Notes: generated from the letters alone by a model not told the origin. Shown: positions 1 through 8,941, numbered from the stretch's first letter. The stretch is 64,000 nt of DNA from Lachnospiraceae bacterium (GCA_017526745.1 JAFXQX010000029.1:1-64000); one strand, 5' to 3'. Made by a program: numbers and translations.

Positions 1-17
1 AAAAAACTGAGTTTTTT
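1..17. terminator. A/T hairpin at window edge
   Basis: Seven A-A-A-A-A-A-C bases, a TGA loop and the complementary GTTTTTT form a small perfect hairpin that reads as an intrinsic terminator on either strand. It could end the minus-strand fragment at 153-482 or a plus-strand gene left of the window. The loop is tight and the 135 bases between it and the fragment hold nothing recognisable. Confidence 0.35.
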
Positions 18-152
18 CTTAAAATATAGATGAGGTTTTGTTATAAATAAATGTGGATGGATCTCATTGATGAGTTTGGGCAAAACCGGAAGAAGGAAAT
101 GAAAAGAGATTGATGGGACTGGAGGGGGCAGTTCCCATATGAACCAGATAAT

Positions 153-482
153 TCAGATATACTCAACTCCGGCTGATTTAAGTTGCTCTCTCATTTTTTG
201 AACTTTCTTCTTGGGGAATCTGCTGACTATACATTCTCCCAGCATTTTTACTTTGACACCTGTTTTCGCAGCTCCTTTTGCGGTAGCTCCTACACATCCG
301 CATTCATCCAATCCTGCGAGAACGACCTCACTGTATTTACATCTTTCCATATGTTCGCGGAATGTTTTTGAAGTGTATGAATCGGAGTGATTCTTTTCAA
401 AACACAGGTTGTTCGCCTTGATACAGTCATAAAACATAATAAGGTCTGAATATCTGGGGGTCCAACTCAGATATGAGTACAC
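153..482 (-). pseudogene. Isochorismatase-family cysteine hydrolase, C-terminal fragment
   Basis: The 109-residue frame matches only the last half of an isochorismatase-like hydrolase (usual length about 180-200 residues). Visible are the lysine of a FEKNHSD-type motif and the nucleophile region VVLAGLDECGCVGATAKGA, followed by a V-x-V-x-x-L-x-E strand and a typical amphipathic C-terminus. The N-terminal third with the catalytic aspartate (normally in a strand reading like hhhhDhQ) is absent, and the sequence upstream on this strand (483 onward) does not supply it. I read it as a remnant, truncated where mobile-element DNA begins. A short functional homologue is possible but unlikely without the aspartate. 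Confidence 0.6.
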
Positions 483-718
483 TATAAGGTGTCACCCTGA
501 CGCGGGAATACATCGAAGGCGGGCGAGCAAAAGATGGCAATTTTGCTTGATCTGCTTTTTTGTTGTATTTTTGCGGAGGCAGTTATGACTGAGAACAATG
601 AAAAGCTAATTAAACACGTTATTTTCAAACTGATGAATCATTTGATGAAGCGACGCTTCTGTGGTATCATAGCATCGTTGTATTGGGCTCTTTTCCTATT
701 TATAAAGAGGGAGTTCAT
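483..718 (+). mobile_element. Probable integrative-element relic (no intact gene)
   Basis: This stretch holds only broken frames. One plus-strand frame ends in TREYIEGGRAKDGNFA just before a stop at about 552, and a weak 66-codon frame (534-734) covers ATG at 584 but has no recognisable product. The end of the stretch, with a GAGGG Shine-Dalgarno at about 709-713, leads straight into the integrase relic at 719. The arrangement resembles the region upstream of integrase genes in clostridial integrative elements, but the assignment is inference from position and from the integrase N-terminus only. Confidence 0.35.
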
Positions 719-832
719 ATGGGAAAAAGTTTGACAGGTAAACCTCTTGCAAAAGGGATTTGCCAAAGAAAGGATGAATCCCTTGAGGAAGCAATGGAGA
801 TTTTTTCAAAAAATGCTACGCCAATTTTGTGA
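719..832 (+). pseudogene. Tyrosine-recombinase (integrase) N-terminal remnant
   Basis: A 37-codon frame starts with a good Shine-Dalgarno (GAGGG) and reads MGKSLTGKPLAKGICQRKDE. The pattern M-G-K-x-L-x-G-K-x-L-x-x-G-I-x-Q-R-K-D is the usual N-terminus of site-specific integrases of clostridial Tn916-like and related elements. After QRKD the sequence no longer matches the family (which continues with a Y-x-A/G-R-F arm-binding strand) and it stops after about a tenth of the normal length. No recombinase catalytic domain (R...H-x-x-R...Y) follows. It appears to be a large internal deletion of an integrase gene. Confidence 0.6.
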
Positions 833-889
833 TTTGACACCGGAATGAAACTGAAATTTATGATTTGGGAAGTAAAAAAATAATCAATA

Positions 890-962
890 GGTTTGCGCCA
901 GTTGGCGTAAAATTGGCGTAAACCTCCGAAATAAAATACAAGAAAAGCCCGTAAATTCGGGC
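890..962. repeat. GGCGTAAA repeats, inverted repeat and GCCCG hairpin
   Basis: Two direct copies of GGCGTAAA (904-911 and 915-922) sit beside an inverted copy (GCGCCA at about 895-900), followed by a perfect GCCCG-TAAATT-CGGGC hairpin at 947-962 immediately before the ychF Shine-Dalgarno (AGAGGAG). The hairpin lacks a T-run. The repeats lie where the 3' end of the integrase or an attachment region would be expected, so they may be old recombinase binding sites; that is inference. Confidence 0.35.
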
Positions 963-976
963 ATAGAGGAGAAAAA

Positions 977-2074
977 ATGAAACTAGGAATCGTCGGGCTC
1001 CCCAATGTTGGGAAGTCCACACTTTTTAACTCACTGACAAAGGCAGGAGCGGAATCGGCGAACTATCCGTTCTGCACGATAGACCCCAATGTGGGAGTTG
1101 TTGCTGTACCGGACGAGAGGATAAAGCTCCTCGGGAAACTTTACAATACGAAGAAGGTAACACCGGCAACGATCGAATTTGTTGATATAGCAGGTCTTGT
1201 TAAGGGAGCCTCCAAGGGTGAAGGCCTCGGCAACCAGTTCCTTGCCAATATCAGGGAAGTAGATGCCATAGTCCATGTTGTAAGGTGTTTTGAAGATGCG
1301 AACGTCGTACATGTTGACGGTACGGTCGATCCCATAAGGGATATAGAGACTATCAACCTCGAACTGATCTTTGCGGACATTGAAGTGCTGGAGCGAAGAG
1401 TGGCCAAGCAGGGCCGTGCAGCCAACAACGACAAGAAGATCGCCAGGGAAGTTGAATTCCTGAAGAAGGTCATTAAGCACCTCGAGGACGGAAACGTTGC
1501 CGGAAGTATCGAATGTGCGGATGATGATGAGAAGGCCTGGCTTGATTCCTACAACCTTCTTACCGCAAAGCCCGTGATATTTGCGGCTAATGTGGCAGAA
1601 GAAGATCTTGCTGATGACGGCGCGGGAAACGAACATGTCAGAAAGGTAAGGGAATTTGCCAAAGATAACGGCTGTGAGGTTTTTGTCATCTGTGCACAGA
1701 TCGAGCAGGAGATCGCTGAACTTGACGATGACGAAAAAGCCATGTTCCTCGAAGACCTCGGACTTGCCGAGTCGGGACTTGATAAGCTTATTGCGGCAAG
1801 CTACCGTATACTCAATCTTATGAGTTTCCTGACTGCGGGAGAGGATGAGTGCAGGGCCTGGACGATCAAGATAGGAACAAAAGCGCCGCAGGCGGCAGGA
1901 AAGATACATACCGATTTTGAAAGAGGGTTTATTAAGGCGGAGGTCGTTAACTACAAGGATCTTCTCGACTGCGGCAGCCTTGCCGGTGCCAGGGAGAAGG
2001 GTCTTGTTGGAATGGAAGGCAAGGATTACGTCGTAAAGGACGGAGATGTTATCCTGTTCAGATTCAATGTCTGA
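977..2074 (+). CDS. ychF: Redox-regulated ATPase YchF (Obg-like GTPase fold)
   Basis: YchF/OLA1 is a universally conserved TRAFAC-class P-loop protein that prefers ATP over GTP and associates with ribosomes. The 365-residue length is standard. The P-loop GLPNVGKS is at residues 7-14, the G3 region is [10 protein letters not shown], and the G4 position reads N205-V-A-E208 instead of the NKxD of true GTPases, which is the signature of YchF and explains ATP use. A C-terminal TGS domain (about residues 280-363) ends in the usual [13 protein letters not shown]. The start is fixed by AGAGGAG eight bases upstream. It is monocistronic: a strong terminator follows at 2120. It stands between mobile-element debris and the division cluster. 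Confidence 0.97.
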   Translation: MKLGIVGLPNVGKSTLFNSLTKAGAESANYPFCTIDPNVGVVAVPDERIKLLGKLYNTKKVTPATIEFVDIAGLVKGASKGEGLGNQFLANIREVDAIVHVVRCFEDANVVHVDGTVDPIRDIETINLELIFADIEVLERRVAKQGRAANNDKKIAREVEFLKKVIKHLEDGNVAGSIECADDDEKAWLDSYNLLTAKPVIFAANVAEEDLADDGAGNEHVRKVREFAKDNGCEVFVICAQIEQEIAELDDDEKAMFLEDLGLAESGLDKLIAASYRILNLMSFLTAGEDECRAWTIKIGTKAPQAAGKIHTDFERGFIKAEVVNYKDLLDCGSLAGAREKGLVGMEGKDYVVKDGDVILFRFNV

Positions 2075-2119
2075 TATAAAGTAAAAAATAGCAGTTATAT
2101 AACACTTGTGGTTCATCAG

Positions 2120-2158
2120 ACAGGGAGACACAACATATTGTGCCTCCCTGTTATTTTT
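2120..2158 (+). terminator. Intrinsic terminator of ychF
   Basis: A long stem pairs CAGGGAG with CTCCCTG and CACAA with TTGTG around a CATA loop with one internal mismatch, followed by TTATTTTT. Confidence 0.9.
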
Positions 2159-2190
2159 GCGATTTTTTCGGAGAAAAATAAAAAAAACAG

Positions 2191-2219
2191 TTGCTATTGT
2201 GGAGAAAAGGGGGTATTAT
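2191..2219 (+). promoter_or_regulatory. Sigma-A promoter of the mraZ division operon
   Basis: TTGCTA at 2191-2196 and TATTAT at 2214-2219 are separated by 17 bases. The predicted start of transcription falls at about 2226, so the MraZ-type repeats at 2229-2254 would lie just downstream of it, fitting autorepression. Confidence 0.7.
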
Positions 2220-2228
2220 AACCACATA

Positions 2229-2254
2229 AGTGGTGAAAAGTGGTAGAGAGTGGT
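2229..2254 (+). promoter_or_regulatory. MraZ operator: three AGTGGT repeats
   Basis: AGTGGT occurs at 2229, 2239 and 2249, spaced exactly 10 bases, i.e. on one face of the helix. MraZ is known to bind direct repeats with a TGGG/GTGG core spaced 10 bases upstream of its own operon and to repress it. The array lies between the promoter and the mraZ Shine-Dalgarno. Confidence 0.85.
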
Positions 2255-2272
2255 GAATAAGGAGAACGCACC

Positions 2273-2701
2273 ATGTTCATGGGTGAGTACAACCACACAA
2301 TTGATGCAAAGGGGCGTCTTATTGTCCCCACAAAGTTTCGCGAACAGCTTGGGGAAGCTTTCGTTGTAGCCAAGGGGAACGATGGTTGTCTTGCGATCTA
2401 CACCAATAAGGACTGGGAAAACTTTTTGGGAAAGATCCAATCTCTGCCGGCCAATAATCATATCAGGACCTATGTCCGTAACATCGTCGGATCGGCGGTT
2501 GAGGTCACAACGGACAAACAGGGCAGGATATTGGTCCCGGGCAACCTTCGGGAACATGCCGGACTTGAAAAAGATGTTGTCCTTGCCGGAGTCATCGACA
2601 AGATAGAAGTCTGGGACAAGGAGCGCTGGGGAGCGCAGACCGGTATCGACAACATGGATGACATCGCTGAGGAAATGGCAGGACTGGGGCTTTCCATCTA
2701 G
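2273..2701 (+). CDS. mraZ: Transcriptional regulator MraZ
   Basis: MraZ is the conserved first gene of dcw clusters, a DNA-binding ring protein with two tandem SpoVT/AbrB-type domains, which represses its own operon. The 142-residue protein begins MFMGEYNHTIDAKGRL, the hallmark N-terminus; the second half-repeat (TTDKQGRILVPGNLREHA) shows the same D-x-x-G-R-h-x-h-P motif. The start is set by AAGGAG at 2259-2264 and lies just after three 10-base AGTGGT repeats, its probable operator. Next gene rsmH follows after 26 bases. Confidence 0.97.
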   Translation: MFMGEYNHTIDAKGRLIVPTKFREQLGEAFVVAKGNDGCLAIYTNKDWENFLGKIQSLPANNHIRTYVRNIVGSAVEVTTDKQGRILVPGNLREHAGLEKDVVLAGVIDKIEVWDKERWGAQTGIDNMDDIAEEMAGLGLSI

Positions 2702-2727
2702 GGGATGAAAAAAGGAAGGAGCCATAA

Positions 2728-3660
2728 GTGAGTTTTGATCACATACCGGTTCTGCTGGAGGAAACAATAGAAGGACTCCGCATCAGGCCTGAAGGGACCT
2801 ACGTGGACGGCACGTTGGGAGGCGGCGGACACTCGGCTTGTATCCTCCAAAGATTGAACGATCAGGGGAGATTGATCGGAATAGACCGGGACGGAGCGGC
2901 AGTTGCAGCCGCCGGGGAACGTCTCAAAGGATTTTCAAATGTCACTATAGTGCGTGACAACTACTGCAACATTTCGAGAGTGCTTGATTCGCTTAATATC
3001 GGAAGCGTAGACGGCATACTTCTCGACCTGGGAGTATCGTCATATCAGCTCGATACGCCCGAGAGGGGATTTTCTTATATGAGCGACGCTCCCCTTGACA
3101 TGAGGATGGACGACAGGGGAGCCATGACCGCGGCGGATATCGTCAACACGTATTCGCAGTCAGATCTTACAAGGATCATAAAGCAGTACGGGGAAGAAAG
3201 ATTCGCAGCGGCCATTGCCGGTCACATTACGGCTGCCAGGGAAGGCGGTCCAATTAAGACAACAGGAGAGCTTGTCGAGATCATTAAGGCTTCGATACCC
3301 GCTAAGTATTTGAAGAATGCAGGGCATCCGGCCAAGAGAACATTTCAGGCGATACGCATTGAACTCAACAACGAATTAAAAGGGCTGTCCGATTCGCTCG
3401 AGACCATGATCGATCTGCTCGATCGCGGCGGAAGGATCGCGATAATAACATTTCATTCGCTCGAGGACAGGATCGTAAAACAGGCATTTAAGACAGCTCA
3501 GGATCCGTGCATTTGCCCGCCGAACCTTCCGGTATGTGCCTGCGGAAGGGTATCAAAAGGAAGGGTGATCACAAAAAGCCCCATCATCCCCCAAAATGAG
3601 GAGATGGAACGCAATCCCAGATCAAAGAGCGCCAAGCTCCGTATCTTTGAAAGATCATAA
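2728..3660 (+). CDS. rsmH: 16S rRNA (cytosine(1402)-N(4))-methyltransferase RsmH
   Basis: RsmH (MraW) methylates N4 of C1402 in the P-site region of 16S rRNA using S-adenosylmethionine. The 310-residue sequence starts [17 protein letters not shown] and carries the SAM loop [12 protein letters not shown] near residues 24-36, the [12 protein letters not shown] motif and a C-terminal SLEDRIVK plus a Cys-rich segment ([13 protein letters not shown]) usual for the family. The start codon is GTG, supported by GGAAGGAG upstream. It is the second gene of the operon and is followed after 72 bases by ftsL. Confidence 0.97.
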   Translation: MSFDHIPVLLEETIEGLRIRPEGTYVDGTLGGGGHSACILQRLNDQGRLIGIDRDGAAVAAAGERLKGFSNVTIVRDNYCNISRVLDSLNIGSVDGILLDLGVSSYQLDTPERGFSYMSDAPLDMRMDDRGAMTAADIVNTYSQSDLTRIIKQYGEERFAAAIAGHITAAREGGPIKTTGELVEIIKASIPAKYLKNAGHPAKRTFQAIRIELNNELKGLSDSLETMIDLLDRGGRIAIITFHSLEDRIVKQAFKTAQDPCICPPNLPVCACGRVSKGRVITKSPIIPQNEEMERNPRSKSAKLRIFERS

Positions 3661-3732
3661 CGAACGGAATATTTTGTAAAAAACTTTGATATTGAACACA
3701 AGATATAGTATACTCGGAAAGAAGGTGTTTAA

Positions 3733-4173
3733 GTGGCCGGCAGAAGAAACGAATATGTATATGGCAATACTGCAAGAGCCCTTCGCCCAATTGAAAAGGA
3801 AATAAGATCACCCGGAAGGACCGGTGCAAAGTCCCACAGGAAGATCAACAAGGAGTCGGGAATGAACCCCGGTTTCATGATCTTTATGACACTTGCCATG
3901 GTGCTTACAGGCATTGTGTGCGTTCAATACATACGTATGCAGTCGTCACTGACGACATATGTCAACACGATATCCGCGATGGAGATCGAACTGCAGTCAC
4001 TCCGTGCGGAAAATGACGATTACGAGAAACGCATAAACGGTGCCATAGGTTTGGAGAACATAAAGAAACGCGCGATGGACGAACTCGGAATGACGTATGC
4101 GAGCGATGATCAGATCGTTGTATATAACAGCGACGGAACCGATTACGTCAGACAGTTTGTTTCTCTCGAATGA
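3733..4173 (+). CDS. ftsL: FtsL-like division protein (bitopic, coiled coil)
   Basis: A 146-residue protein with a basic cytoplasmic N-terminus (about 45 residues), one membrane span at about 48-66 and an extracytoplasmic coiled coil rich in E/L/R heptads, ending with a short conserved-looking LENIKKRAMDELGMTYAS segment as in FtsL/DivIC septum proteins. FtsL forms the FtsQLB (DivIB-FtsL-DivIC) complex that activates FtsW-FtsI. The position between rsmH and a class B PBP is the classical ftsL locus. Start GTG at 3733 is preceded by GAAGGTG at 3721-3727. Sequence identity of FtsL is always weak, so the call rests on topology and synteny. Confidence 0.85.
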   Translation: MAGRRNEYVYGNTARALRPIEKEIRSPGRTGAKSHRKINKESGMNPGFMIFMTLAMVLTGIVCVQYIRMQSSLTTYVNTISAMEIELQSLRAENDDYEKRINGAIGLENIKKRAMDELGMTYASDDQIVVYNSDGTDYVRQFVSLE

Positions 4174-4212
4174 TAATGGGTGATCTTCCGGCAATAAAGG
4201 AACGGTACTGTT

Positions 4213-6726
4213 TTGGCTAAGCGGGAAGAGAAGAGAGGATACGGATCCAAAAGATTCACACAGAGGATGTCAATAAAGCTGGCAGTATTATTTGTGATGA
4301 TACTGGTGGCTTTTGCTTTTCTGAGTGTGAGACTGTTTGTCATTAACAGGGATAACGGCGACAAATACAAGAAAAGAGTATTGTCTCAACAGGCCTATGA
4401 CTCAGTCACGATCCCGGCTAAACGCGGGGATATCGTGGACCGGAACAACACGAAGATCGCCGTCAGTCAGAAGGTCTACAACGTCTGCATCGATCCCAAG
4501 ACACTAAACAAAGATGACGGGGCTTACATCGAGCCGACACTTACGGCTCTGTATCAGACTCCCGTCACTTTTAATTATACCAAGGATGAGCTCAGATCAT
4601 TTATCATGGGCAATCCCGACAGCCAGTACAGGATAATCGCCAAGAAACAGGAGTATGACGCTGTCGGCGAGATCATGAACATGGTCAACAATCCTACGAT
4701 GTACCCTGATTTTAAGGGGGTATGGCTGGAAGATACGTATGTCAGGCAGTACCCGTACAATTCGCTCGCGTGCGATGTGATAGGCTTCGTACAGGGAGAT
4801 AACGAGGGCGCGTACGGACTTGAGGAATTCTATAATGATACTCTTGTCGGAACAAACGGCAGGGAATACGGATATCTGAATGATGATGAAAATCTCGAGC
4901 GGACCTTAAAGCCCGCCCAGGACGGCAAGACACTCGTTACGAGTATAGACGTTAACATTCAGAGCATCGTCGAAAAGAATATCCTTGCCTTTAACGAGGA
5001 ACACAGGGATGAGGCAAGGGAAGGCGCCGGATCCACAAATACCGGTGTCATCATAATGAATCCCAACAACGGCGAGATACTGGCGATGGCCAGCTATCCC
5101 ACGTTCAATCTTAACGATCCGAGGAATACCGATAACCTTGAAGTTAAGGTTGAGCTCGATCCGGAAAAATTCGGTCTTATGAACGGCATACTTGACGGAA
5201 ATCCCGATCTTGAAGGGCTCGATGATTCCGAGATAGCCGATGCGGTTCGCAAGATGGCCGAAGAAGGCGGTAAGCTCGAAGAAGCTCAGGAGGCGCAAAA
5301 CGCCCCGGAAACCGAAAAGACTGAGAATGCCGCAGATACGGAAAATGCGGGAAATGAGGCGGATACAGCCGGGGACGACGAAGAGAAGACCGGCGGAAAT
5401 GACATAGACATAAATGTCGGCGGGGAGAATGAAGGTGAAGGAGAGGCTTCCGGGGCCGATCCGTACGAGGGACTGACATATGCCGAAGCTTATGACAAGG
5501 CATATGAGGAAGCCAAGATGGAAGCCCTCAATTCGCTGTGGAAGAATTTCTGCATAAACTTTACTTATGAGCCGGGTTCCACAATGAAGCCCTTTACCAT
5601 GGCTGCCGGACTTGAGGAGGGTATATTAAAGGGCGATGAGAGCTACGTTTGCAACGGCGTTCTCACCGTGGGAGATCATGAGATCCACTGCAGCAACCGT
5701 CTCGGACACGGAACCCTTACTTTTGCGGGTGCTCTTGAGCAGTCATGCAACGTTGCGTTCATGAAGATAGGGGCAACGATAGGCAAGACCGTTTTCATGA
5801 AATACAACCAGATATTCAACTTCGGTCTCAAGACCAATATCGACCTTACAGGCGAGGCCCTGACCAATTCGCTTGTTTTTGATGTGAACAGGATGACGCC
5901 TACCGACCTTGCCATAAGCTCCTTCGGACAGGGCTTCAACGTTACGATGATACAGATGATAGCGGGCTACTGCAGCCTGATAAACGGAGGTTACTACTAC
6001 AAACCGCACGTTGTTACCAAGATACTTGATTCCGCAGGTGCGACCGTTGAAACGATCGAACCGAGGGTCTTAAAGCAGACCGTCTCCGAAGAAACGAGTT
6101 CCAAGATAAGGGAACTTTGCATAGGCGTTGTAGATAACGGTACAGGAAAGAGCGCGCGACCCGCGGGATACCGTATCGGCGGCAAGACCGGTACGGCCGA
6201 AAAATATCCCCGTGATAAGCATAATTACGTCGTATCCTTCATGGCCTTTGCGCCGGCTGAAGATCCGCAGCTCGTCTGCTATGTTGTGGTTGATGAACCA
6301 AACACCGGCAATCAGGCTGTTTCCAAATATGCGGCTGTATTGTGCAAGGATATCCTGACCGAAGTCCTTCCCTACATGGGCATCTTCCAGACGGAAGAGC
6401 TTACCGAAAAAGAAGCTGAAGAACTTGCCGAGAAGCAGCAGGAGTTCTCAAAGGGTTCAACGGGAGACGGGCAGACCGAGGAAGCGCAGGGACAGATCAT
6501 AGTTGATGAGAACGGATCAGGTCAGGATACAAACGAAGGTGAAGGTGCCGAACAGGAAACAAACGGAGCGATCACATTTGTTGACGGGAAAGCCGACGAA
6601 GAGGATACGACCGAAAGAAAAGTTCAGATAGATCCCGAAACGGGATATGCCATCGATCCCACAACGGGAATATTGCTTGATCCCGATACAGGTGCACCGA
6701 TAGACCCGGTATCGGATCTCTGGTAG
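4213..6726 (+). CDS. Class B penicillin-binding protein (FtsI/SpoVD type) with acidic insertion
   Basis: A septal transpeptidase that cross-links peptidoglycan with its SEDS partner (next gene). One N-terminal membrane span (about residues 20-42), then a PBP-dimer domain (AKRGDIVDRN motif near 73-82) and a transpeptidase domain with S456-T-M-K (SxxK), S511-C-N (SxN) and K658-T-G (KTG). At 837 residues it is longer than usual: a low-complexity Glu/Ala/Asp/Gly segment of roughly 120 residues (about 315-440) interrupts the domain just before the SxxK serine, and about 110 acidic residues follow the catalytic domain; there are no PASTA repeats. The start is TTG with AAAGGAAC upstream. SpoVD (sporulation) versus FtsI (vegetative) cannot be decided, but operon context favours the vegetative division enzyme. 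Confidence 0.93.
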   Translation: MAKREEKRGYGSKRFTQRMSIKLAVLFVMILVAFAFLSVRLFVINRDNGDKYKKRVLSQQAYDSVTIPAKRGDIVDRNNTKIAVSQKVYNVCIDPKTLNKDDGAYIEPTLTALYQTPVTFNYTKDELRSFIMGNPDSQYRIIAKKQEYDAVGEIMNMVNNPTMYPDFKGVWLEDTYVRQYPYNSLACDVIGFVQGDNEGAYGLEEFYNDTLVGTNGREYGYLNDDENLERTLKPAQDGKTLVTSIDVNIQSIVEKNILAFNEEHRDEAREGAGSTNTGVIIMNPNNGEILAMASYPTFNLNDPRNTDNLEVKVELDPEKFGLMNGILDGNPDLEGLDDSEIADAVRKMAEEGGKLEEAQEAQNAPETEKTENAADTENAGNEADTAGDDEEKTGGNDIDINVGGENEGEGEASGADPYEGLTYAEAYDKAYEEAKMEALNSLWKNFCINFTYEPGSTMKPFTMAAGLEEGILKGDESYVCNGVLTVGDHEIHCSNRLGHGTLTFAGALEQSCNVAFMKIGATIGKTVFMKYNQIFNFGLKTNIDLTGEALTNSLVFDVNRMTPTDLAISSFGQGFNVTMIQMIAGYCSLINGGYYYKPHVVTKILDSAGATVETIEPRVLKQTVSEETSSKIRELCIGVVDNGTGKSARPAGYRIGGKTGTAEKYPRDKHNYVVSFMAFAPAEDPQLVCYVVVDEPNTGNQAVSKYAAVLCKDILTEVLPYMGIFQTEELTEKEAEELAEKQQEFSKGSTGDGQTEEAQGQIIVDENGSGQDTNEGEGAEQETNGAITFVDGKADEEDTTERKVQIDPETGYAIDPTTGILLDPDTGAPIDPVSDLW

Positions 6727-6735
6727 ATTTTGATC

Positions 6736-7887
6736 ATGAGTGAGAATAACAGGCCCAAAAAGAAAAAAGCAAAATATTTCTTTGACTATACGATGCTTTT
6801 CATCGTTGTATTTCTGCTGCTGTTCGGACTCGTCATGCTGTACTCGACGAGTTCTTATGAGGCCAACATCAAGTTTGAGGATTCGGCATTTTATTTCAGA
6901 AAGCAGGCGGTCGCTTCTGCGATCGGTATCGGAGTCATGCTGTTCCTCATGCTGATGGATTACCATATCGTTCAGAGGTTCACACTGACCGCTTACGTGG
7001 TCTCGCTTGTACTGATCCTCCTGGTACTTACCCCGCTCGGATATGAGGCCGGCGGTGCGAGACGGTGGCTCAATCTCGGCATGTCCCTTCAGCCGGCGGA
7101 GGTGGCCAAGCTGGCCCTTATCATATTCTTCGCATCTATAGTGTGCAGATTCTCCGAACAGATAAAAGAAAAAAAGGGATTCATAATCGTTCTGGCTCTC
7201 GCCATCCCGCACGCATTCTGCGTTCTTACGATCACGCAGAACTTAAGTTCCGCCATAATAATAGTCGGGATAGTGTTCATGATGCTGTTTGTGGCAACTC
7301 CCCAGTATAAGGAATATATCATAATCGCCGCCTCGGCCATCGCCCTTGCGGTCATCATAGTATTACTCGTAAAGTACGACATACTCCCGGCGAGCATGTC
7401 ATACAGATTCGCGAGGATAAAGGCGTGGATGGATCCGGAAAGCTTTGCTGCGGACAAGGGTTTCCAGACACTTCAGGCCCTGTATGCGATCGGATCGGGT
7501 GATTTTTTCGGAAAGGGTCTCGGAGAGAGCATACAGAAGCTCGGTTACCTTCCGGAGGCCCAGAACGACATGATCTTTTCGATCATATGCGAGGAACTCG
7601 GACTGTTCGGGGCCATTGCGATCATCCTGCTGTTCATGCTCCTGATCTGGAGATTCATGGTGATCGCCAACAATGCACAGGATATGTTCGGAGCGCTGCT
7701 CGTCGTCGGGGTCATGGCCCATATATCGATACAGGTCATACTTAATATCGCGGTCGTGACAAATACTATCCCGAACACGGGTATCACGTTGCCGTTCATA
7801 AGCTACGGCGGTTCGTCGGTCGTGTTCCTCCTTGCCGAGATGGGCCTGGTATTGAGCGTTTCGAGAAGTATACAGCTGGAGGGGTAG
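6736..7887 (+). CDS. ftsW: SEDS glycosyltransferase FtsW/RodA/SpoVE family
   Basis: SEDS proteins polymerise lipid II into glycan strands in partnership with a class B PBP. About 383 residues with ten predicted membrane spans, starting with a Lys-rich cytoplasmic tail (RPKKKKAKYF). The family landmarks are present: the large periplasmic loop with LNLGMSLQPAEVAKLALIIF, the catalytic-region segment LGYLPEAQNDMIFSIICEEL, and the final TGITLPFISYGGSS. The start at ATG 6736 is preferred; a TTG two codons earlier is possible. It directly follows the PBP gene, so it is its likely partner, hence FtsW rather than RodA, though the names are not separable from sequence alone here. Confidence 0.93.
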   Translation: MSENNRPKKKKAKYFFDYTMLFIVVFLLLFGLVMLYSTSSYEANIKFEDSAFYFRKQAVASAIGIGVMLFLMLMDYHIVQRFTLTAYVVSLVLILLVLTPLGYEAGGARRWLNLGMSLQPAEVAKLALIIFFASIVCRFSEQIKEKKGFIIVLALAIPHAFCVLTITQNLSSAIIIVGIVFMMLFVATPQYKEYIIIAASAIALAVIIVLLVKYDILPASMSYRFARIKAWMDPESFAADKGFQTLQALYAIGSGDFFGKGLGESIQKLGYLPEAQNDMIFSIICEELGLFGAIAIILLFMLLIWRFMVIANNAQDMFGALLVVGVMAHISIQVILNIAVVTNTIPNTGITLPFISYGGSSVVFLLAEMGLVLSVSRSIQLEG

Positions 7888-7890
7888 AGC

Positions 7891-8745
7891 ATGCACCTTC
7901 CTTCGGTACTGAAAAACAACAGGATGATCCGCATACTGCTCATCAGCGTTCTGGTGATGGCTGCGGTCTTCGGCATTTTGCTGTTTCTCTGGGAGCATTA
8001 TTCGATTACGAGCGTGACCATTACCGGTAATTCCCATTATACCGATGATGAGATAAAGGATATGGTTTTTACCGGGCCGTATTCCTATAATTCGCTGGTT
8101 CTGTCAGTGATATACCGCAACAAGAGCATCAAGGATATCCCGTTCATAGAGAAGATGGACGTGGATATAGTAAATGCCAATTCGGTTAGGATAAACGTAT
8201 TTGAAAAAGCCGTTGCAGGTTATGTCGAATATCTGGGCCATTATATGTACTTTGACAAGGACGGGATAGTTGTCGAAAGCTCCAACAGGATCATGGAAGG
8301 GATACCTTTTGTCACCGGACTGTCATATGACCATGTTGTGCTTCACAAGCCGCTGCCGGTAAAAAAATCATCCGTCTTTCTGACGATCCTTAACGTGACG
8401 CAGCTGCTCGGCAAATACGACATCGAGACCGACAGGATCGCCTTTGATTCCGAGGGGAGGATCACACTCTATTTCGGCAATGCGAGGGTATCTCTCGGTA
8501 CAGATGATTATATAGACGAAAAGATCAACGAGATGCACCTTCTTCTTCCGAAACTCCAGGGATATTCGGGAACACTGCATATGGAGAATTATGTCGGCGA
8601 GGAGGTCAATTTCTCGTTTGACAAGGACAAAGATCCAAATGAGGTGAGCGAAGAAGATGTATCCGCAGAACCGCCCGAAGACGGCGAAGGCGATACGGAC
8701 GAAGCCGGTGCGGCGGAAGGAGTCACCAAACCTGCCGGTGAATGA
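7891..8745 (+). CDS. divIB: Cell division protein FtsQ/DivIB
   Basis: A 284-residue bitopic membrane protein: short cytoplasmic tail, one span at about 12-32, then a POTRA domain (ITSVTITGNSHYTDDEIKDM) and a beta domain (about 105-230), with an acidic disordered tail of about 45 residues rich in Glu/Asp. FtsQ/DivIB anchors the FtsQLB complex and controls septal wall synthesis. It starts three bases after the SEDS gene, so translation is probably coupled. The acidic tail resembles those of the PBP in the same operon, a compositional habit of this genome. Confidence 0.92.
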   Translation: MHLPSVLKNNRMIRILLISVLVMAAVFGILLFLWEHYSITSVTITGNSHYTDDEIKDMVFTGPYSYNSLVLSVIYRNKSIKDIPFIEKMDVDIVNANSVRINVFEKAVAGYVEYLGHYMYFDKDGIVVESSNRIMEGIPFVTGLSYDHVVLHKPLPVKKSSVFLTILNVTQLLGKYDIETDRIAFDSEGRITLYFGNARVSLGTDDYIDEKINEMHLLLPKLQGYSGTLHMENYVGEEVNFSFDKDKDPNEVSEEDVSAEPPEDGEGDTDEAGAAEGVTKPAGE

Positions 8746-8941
8746 TCCCGGGTGATTTATTCATAATTTGCAAAATTATGCAAAAAATTACAAAAAAGTG
8801 TTGATAAATGAAATAAATATATATATTATATGTTTGTATGGGTTTACGTAATATTGTTGACGTAACAAATTGTGGTATGAATTTTACGATACACAAGAAA
8901 TATATGAGGGATAGTTTAGTGATTGTAAGGAGGAGTTAGAC
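8746..8941 (+). promoter_or_regulatory. AT-rich intergenic region with probable ftsZ promoter
   Basis: A 196-base gap, very A/T-rich, separates divIB from ftsZ. TTGTTG (8854-8859) and TATGAA (8876-8881), 16 bases apart, form the best promoter candidate; alternative pairings are weaker. No terminator-like hairpin is visible after divIB, so read-through from the operon is also possible. Confidence 0.45.

Noticed and set aside
1031-2131. A 366-codon minus-strand frame opposite ychF
   Set aside because: It is a shadow of ychF's codon pattern; it has no ribosome site, no recognisable domain, and ychF is certain.
2470-2767. Minus-strand frames over mraZ
   Set aside because: mraZ is certain and these frames lack starts and motifs.
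7399-8037. A 212-codon minus-strand frame crossing the SEDS and divIB genes
   Set aside because: Composition is His/Arg/Gln-rich antisense of membrane-protein codons and both sense genes are clear.
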